Assembly: GCA_964016875.1 (NCBI GenBank)
Contig: OZ024736.1
Coordinates: forward strand, 38,844,707 to 38,908,706
Direction: 5' to 3'
DNA: 64,000 nt
Source of the DNA: Fallopia convolvulus
Taxonomy: Eukaryota > Streptophyta > Magnoliopsida > Caryophyllales > Polygonaceae
Shown here: one piece after another, positions 61,501-64,000 of the stretch
Layout of the letters: each line of letters opens with the position of its first letter
How positions within the stretch are numbered: position 1 is the first letter of the stretch
Translations under genes and position numbers: made by a program
Notes under the pieces: model-generated
Seen by the model: the letters and a program-made list of their open reading frames with translations, nothing else
The model's database searches: none
Told to the model about the DNA's origin: nothing

Positions 61501-62721
61501 TAATTCAGGCAAGCTAGCAATTACTTGATACAAGCCATCCTTTCTAATGCTCCTAATTAATACAGTGTTGTCTCTTATAACTTCCCTAACTCCATTTTGG
61601 GTTATAATTTTGCATTTTAACTCATCTAGCATGGATTCAGAGAGTAAGTTTCTTCTCAACTTGGGAACCCACCTAACATTCTGCAAGATTCTAATTTTCC
61701 CATCATGCATGGTTAGTGGCACACTACCTATCCCCTTGATAGCAAGAGTGGTGTGATCCCCAAGCATAACTTCACCCCCATCATGCACAGATAAGCTAGA
61801 AAAATATGATTTATGTGGAGTAGCATGCATAGTACACCCAGAATCAAGGATCCAAACATTTTCATTAGCACAACTAGACACAGCAAGCAACTCATGAGAA
61901 TAGAAATTCTTTTCTTCAAACACTGACACAGTTTCCTTTTCTTTTTTCTTATTTTTCTCATCCCTAGTTCTTTTAGGGCATTCTTTAGAGTAATGTCCTA
62001 TTTTCTCACAATAGTAACATTTTACTCCAGACATATCTTTACCATTTTTCTCACCTGTATTCTTATCATTTTTCTTGTAGAATTTCTTACCCTTTCCTTT
62101 GGTAAACATGACTTCATTTTTAGACTCAGTCTTTTGTTCAGTTTTAGAGCCATTTTTCATTTTAAAGACTTTCAGAGAGTCATTTTTGTTAGTCAAGTAT
62201 TCTACAATCTTTTCAACTGTTAAGTCATCCCTAGCAAACTGTACCACGTCTTTTAAGACATCAAATTGACTAGGTATTGAGTTCAACAGAATTCCTACTT
62301 GATAGCTTTCTTTAACCTTTTCATCACATCTTTCTAAGTCCAATGACAATCTAAGAAACTTATCAAGATTCTCAGATAAAGTGAAAGAAGTGTCCATCCT
62401 AAAGTTAAAGAATTTGCACATCGTAGAGATAAGACCAGGCATAGATTTGGTAAGATATATAGCATCAAGAGCTTCCCAGAGTGGTTTAGGAGCAGTATGA
62501 CTAACCACTTGTCTTGCTACCTCATCAGCAAGACGTAACATTATTTCAGCATGAGCCTGGTCTCTGACCTCCTGCTTCTTTGCAGCTGAAGTCTCTGCAT
62601 GCCAGATATCTGTGATCGCCATATAGCATTTTTCTTTTGTTAATACGGCTTTCATCTTCAGTTTCCACATGGAGAAGTCCATGTGCCCATCATAGGGTTT
62701 TACTCGATAGTTTTCTGACAT
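58537..62721 (-). CDS. Ty1/copia Gag-Pol polyprotein
   Basis: One uninterrupted frame of 1394 codons, a complete copia polyprotein. Gag occupies about 1-230, with the zinc knuckle CYYCEKIGHYSKEC at 235-248. The protease active site is DSG (293-295, WILDSGCTMH). Integrase: the zinc HHCC segment spans about 423-456 (HNRLGH ... CETC), and catalytic residues are in HCDLWG (Asp482), KTDNG (Asp546) and GTTERMN (Glu583). Reverse transcriptase spans about 905-1150 with the YVDD box at 1071-1074. RNase H spans about 1240-1380 (YVDADFA ... SSTEAEY ... TDSQSA). The acidic stretch 720-850 is the integrase-RT linker. The ATG lies 271 bp inside the 5' LTR, a normal leader. No stop, frameshift or missing catalytic residue was found. 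Confidence 0.97.
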   Translation of the reverse strand: MSENYRVKPYDGHMDFSMWKLKMKAVLTKEKCYMAITDIWHAETSAAKKQEVRDQAHAEIMLRLADEVARQVVSHTAPKPLWEALDAIYLTKSMPGLISTMCKFFNFRMDTSFTLSENLDKFLRLSLDLERCDEKVKESYQVGILLNSIPSQFDVLKDVVQFARDDLTVEKIVEYLTNKNDSLKVFKMKNGSKTEQKTESKNEVMFTKGKGKKFYKKNDKNTGEKNGKDMSGVKCYYCEKIGHYSKECPKRTRDEKNKKKEKETVSVFEEKNFYSHELLAVSSCANENVWILDSGCTMHATPHKSYFSSLSVHDGGEVMLGDHTTLAIKGIGSVPLTMHDGKIRILQNVRWVPKLRRNLLSESMLDELKCKIITQNGVREVIRDNTVLIRSIRKDGLYQVIASLPELNVFERTDSVEKSKLWHNRLGHIGNTGLMHLHKNDIIHENLSDISFCETCVLGKKTKHSFAKSSYEAKGPLDYVHCDLWGPTQVQTIGGRNYFLSLVDQYSRKVWVYLLKHKNEAFEFFKSWHVFTEKHSDLKLKCLKTDNGLEFCNKTFDDYCKNNGIKRHLTVPYTPQQNGTTERMNRTLLEKARCMLISAGMKPSLWGEAVTTAAYLINRSPSSAVSFKTPQEMWTGYKPNISYLKPFGCTAYIHVNQGKLQPRALKAVMLGYPEGVKGYKLLVIQPGGYKEIVSRDVTFQENEFHFKDKLMSSIENTSTQTQERDTMAQVGPSFVPGNQNNDQPGLEEFDIGHSHSYSLGTSEEKTEEQQPDEEISSNSENNEVAETEHNGDQDEAEEGNNSGQSHQLGGAVSEQPIPNNNMHDLNNVPEHDLSNYQLVRDREPRIRIPNTKFTSNIVEFALLVADVVAHFNPESYEQAINCKHANEWLKAMHEEIQSMHVNNTWSLVPKPDKVKKVDCKWIFKVKEGATDLDPPRYKARLVAKGFTQKEGIDYNEIFAPVVKYKTMRLLLAMATVFDWEIEQMDVKTAFLHGELKETIYMRQPKGFIDKEKPNHACLLRKSIYGLKQSPRQWNLKFNSCMMSMNFVRSKWDTCLYFKHVKNNNPLYVLLYVDDILLISNSKQDINRIKQDLSKHFDMKDLGPAQKILGVKILRDRKHKIMKLSQVDYLEKVLDRFSMTNSKPAPIPLGGHLELTKKDCPIDPDEIKRMNKIPYDVAVGSVMYSMLCTRPDLAFAISVLSRFMSNPGEKHWYAMKYCLRYIAGTRKMGLVYSEHKPRTELEGYVDADFASNKDNRKSTTSYFYTWAGNCISWKSQQQSIVALSSTEAEYIAAVEASKEASWLKGILKEITGKIFIPNISTDSQSALYLCKDPVYHERTKHIDVRFHYIRDEIEKQLISIVKIAGDVNPADFGTKIVPLNKFEFCRNSLHIKDVN

Positions 62722-62978
62722 TTTTAGGTTCCTGTACAGAACAAGCTTAGTCAGTCACCAGGAGTAACCAAGAAACTCGAAAACAGACAATTAAGACTTG
62801 AAATAACCCTAAAAATGGAAAGACTCTCTACTGTAGGAACCGGCAGTGGGATTAAACCGACACAAGTCGTTACCCTTCTGTCAAGATTCCCCTGTCTCGA
62901 CCCAAAGGCCTACACAGTGACTAAAAAGACTCAGATCTAACAGCGGAAGCACAAAAACAAGGATCTATCAAAGCTACG

Positions 62979-62990
62979 CTCTGATACCAC
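62979..62990 (-). other. Primer-binding site of the copia element
   Basis: TGGTATCAGAGC on the minus strand, two bases from the 5' LTR, is complementary to the 3' end of initiator tRNA-Met. Confidence 0.92.
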
Positions 62991-62992
62991 TT

Positions 62993-63838
62993 TGTAATCG
63001 TGGTTTGTCCTAGATCTATACGAATATCAACAGATCTAAGCAAATCGAACTCGTACACAAACAATCAAGCAAAGATCAAAACAGAAAGGGACACGAGAGT
63101 TGTCGACCCGGTTCGAGTTCAAAGAACTCTACATCCGGGGGACCTCAACAGGGGAGATCCGATCCCAAGCATTTTTACTAGATCAAAGCTCAAGAGGTTA
63201 CAATGTACAAGAATCAAGCACTCGGCAAAGCCAGACAACAGAAACAAGAAGGGAGACGAAGATCTAAAAACAGAAACAAGAACAGAGGTAAGGTTATAGA
63301 AACGAAAGGGCTTCGGCCCCCTTTCACGGCTGCGAGTCACACTGAGACTCCAACTAGAAACCACGAACACCGGAGATGAGGTATCGCCGGCGAACTCCTC
63401 TTCTTCTTCCTCTCTTTCTCTCTTTCTTTCTCTTCTCTCTCTCTTTCTCTGGAGATCTAGGGTTAGCGCCACGTACGAATGAGCTCATCTCGAAGCTCAA
63501 CCTCTTTATATAGCTAGGTCACTCGGGAGAGCTCCAAAACGTCGCGTTTCAACTAAGAACGTCTCCAGCTTCACTTTGAGCTGAAGACTAGCAAATGGGC
63601 CAAACCCATAATTGGGCCGAGCCTCACGCTTTCACTCGAGCAACATCAAAGACAAGGCCCGGCTATAAATGACTCGGGTTTTGCCTCCAAACCGGTTTGA
63701 TCCGGGGTGGCATTTATACCCGGTTCACCCATAAAACCAAACCCAATACATATGACGAACCCGGTTCTGAATTCCTAGCTCTACCTAAGTGCTTATTCTA
63801 TACATTGTACATATACATGTGTGTATTATTTTACAACA
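62993..63838 (-). repeat. 5' LTR of the copia element
   Basis: 846 bp, same ends and length as the 3' LTR. It provides the element's promoter on the minus strand, with TATATAAAGAGG near 63500-63515. Confidence 0.95.
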
Positions 63839-63843
63839 GGTGG

Positions 63844-64000
63844 GATGGAATGGCGCAAGTGGACTATGTAATCAGTTGTTGCATTACACGATCCAAGCAC
63901 ATGAATAATTTCTACAGTCTCAAAGAATTACAATACAAGGATTGTATGAATGCGGGATGGAATGGAAACTTCGGCTTCCACGAATAGCATTTGTAAATAT
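63844..64000. other. Flank beyond the copia insertion
   Basis: 157 bp that adjoined 57582 before the insertion. There is an open frame on the plus strand (to TAG near 63987) but no family resemblance. Confidence 0.3.

Larger units (their letters stand above)
57588..63838 (-). mobile_element. Full-length Ty1/copia retrotransposon
   Basis: A 6251-bp element with two 846-bp LTRs (57588-58433 and 62993-63838), each bounded by TG...CA (TGTAATCG...TTTTACAACA), and a perfect 5-bp duplication GGTGG (57583-57587 and 63839-63843). Primer site, polypurine tract and one uninterrupted polyprotein are present on the minus strand. The LTRs differ at about 13 positions by eye (1.5%), mostly transitions, so insertion is recent: of the order of one million years or less at usual plant LTR rates. 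Gene order (integrase before reverse transcriptase) makes it copia. It could still be autonomous. Confidence 0.97.

Noticed and set aside
1..64000. MicroRNA precursors of the deeply conserved families (miR156, 159/319, 160, 164, 166, 169, 172, 390, 395, 396, 398, 408).
   Set aside because: No mature sequence of these families was seen on either strand while reading; less conserved miRNAs cannot be excluded without folding and small-RNA data.

Overview
This is nuclear DNA of a flowering plant, most likely a eudicot. The background is AT-rich and the genes carry GT-AG introns. The host genes are plant types: an ALOG/LSH transcription factor, a plant eIF2-alpha, an At2g30105-like LRR-ubiquitin-like protein and a CCR-like reductase. 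Most of the window is transposable-element DNA from several classes (Helitron, Stowaway, hAT, Mutator-like, SINE, TRIM, solo and full LTR elements).

Layout. 1-8.2 kb: an hAT-like end, a Stowaway MITE, a five-exon cinnamoyl-CoA-reductase-like gene (1428-3076), two Helitron 3' ends, a non-autonomous LTR element (5442-7621) and a second Stowaway MITE. 8.4-11.8 kb: tRNA-Ser(CGA), then a seven-exon eIF2-alpha gene. About 13.2-24.2 kb: a large Mutator-like element (MULE) carrying two convergent genes. One encodes a ULP1-like (C48) cysteine protease (+). The other encodes a FAR1/MURA-type transposase (-). Each has one inactivating lesion. 24.3-34.7 kb: gene-poor, with a Stowaway MITE, a SINE, a complete TRIM, two short TIR elements with internal arrays, an hAT MITE and LTR debris. 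34.8-35.4 kb: an intronless, GC-rich ALOG/LSH gene (-). 35.8-47.1 kb: a long-TIR MULE, an hAT MITE, a solo LTR and nested LTR remnants. 50.5-57.3 kb: two convergent host genes, a divergent TKL-type (pseudo)kinase (+) and the LRR-ubiquitin-like protein (-). 57.6-63.8 kb: a complete, recent Ty1/copia element with an uninterrupted 1394-residue polyprotein, inserted just upstream of the LRR-ubiquitin-like gene.

Most interesting signal. The non-coding DNA of the large MULE (introns, the gap between the two genes, long transposase introns) is filled with a degenerate tandem unit. Its core is TTATTCAA (or the reverse complement TTGAATAA), repeated every 22-23 bp, about two helical turns. I found about 35 exact octamers between 13.9 and 23.8 kb, none in the exons. 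Two much smaller TIR elements, at 28.1-28.5 kb and 31.85-32.37 kb, carry their own arrays of 21 and 22-23 bp period with different cores (ATGAATA and TGAYTGTGC). This resembles Arabidopsis VANDAL MULEs, in which an element-encoded anti-silencing protein recognises short motifs repeated in the element's own non-coding DNA. It suggests a comparable family-specific recognition system here, perhaps involving the ULP1-like protein. The arrays are seen directly; the function is inference.

Exon coordinates were assigned by hand from reading frame, splice consensus and protein-family expectation. Repeat boundaries backed by target-site duplications are firm; the others are approximate.
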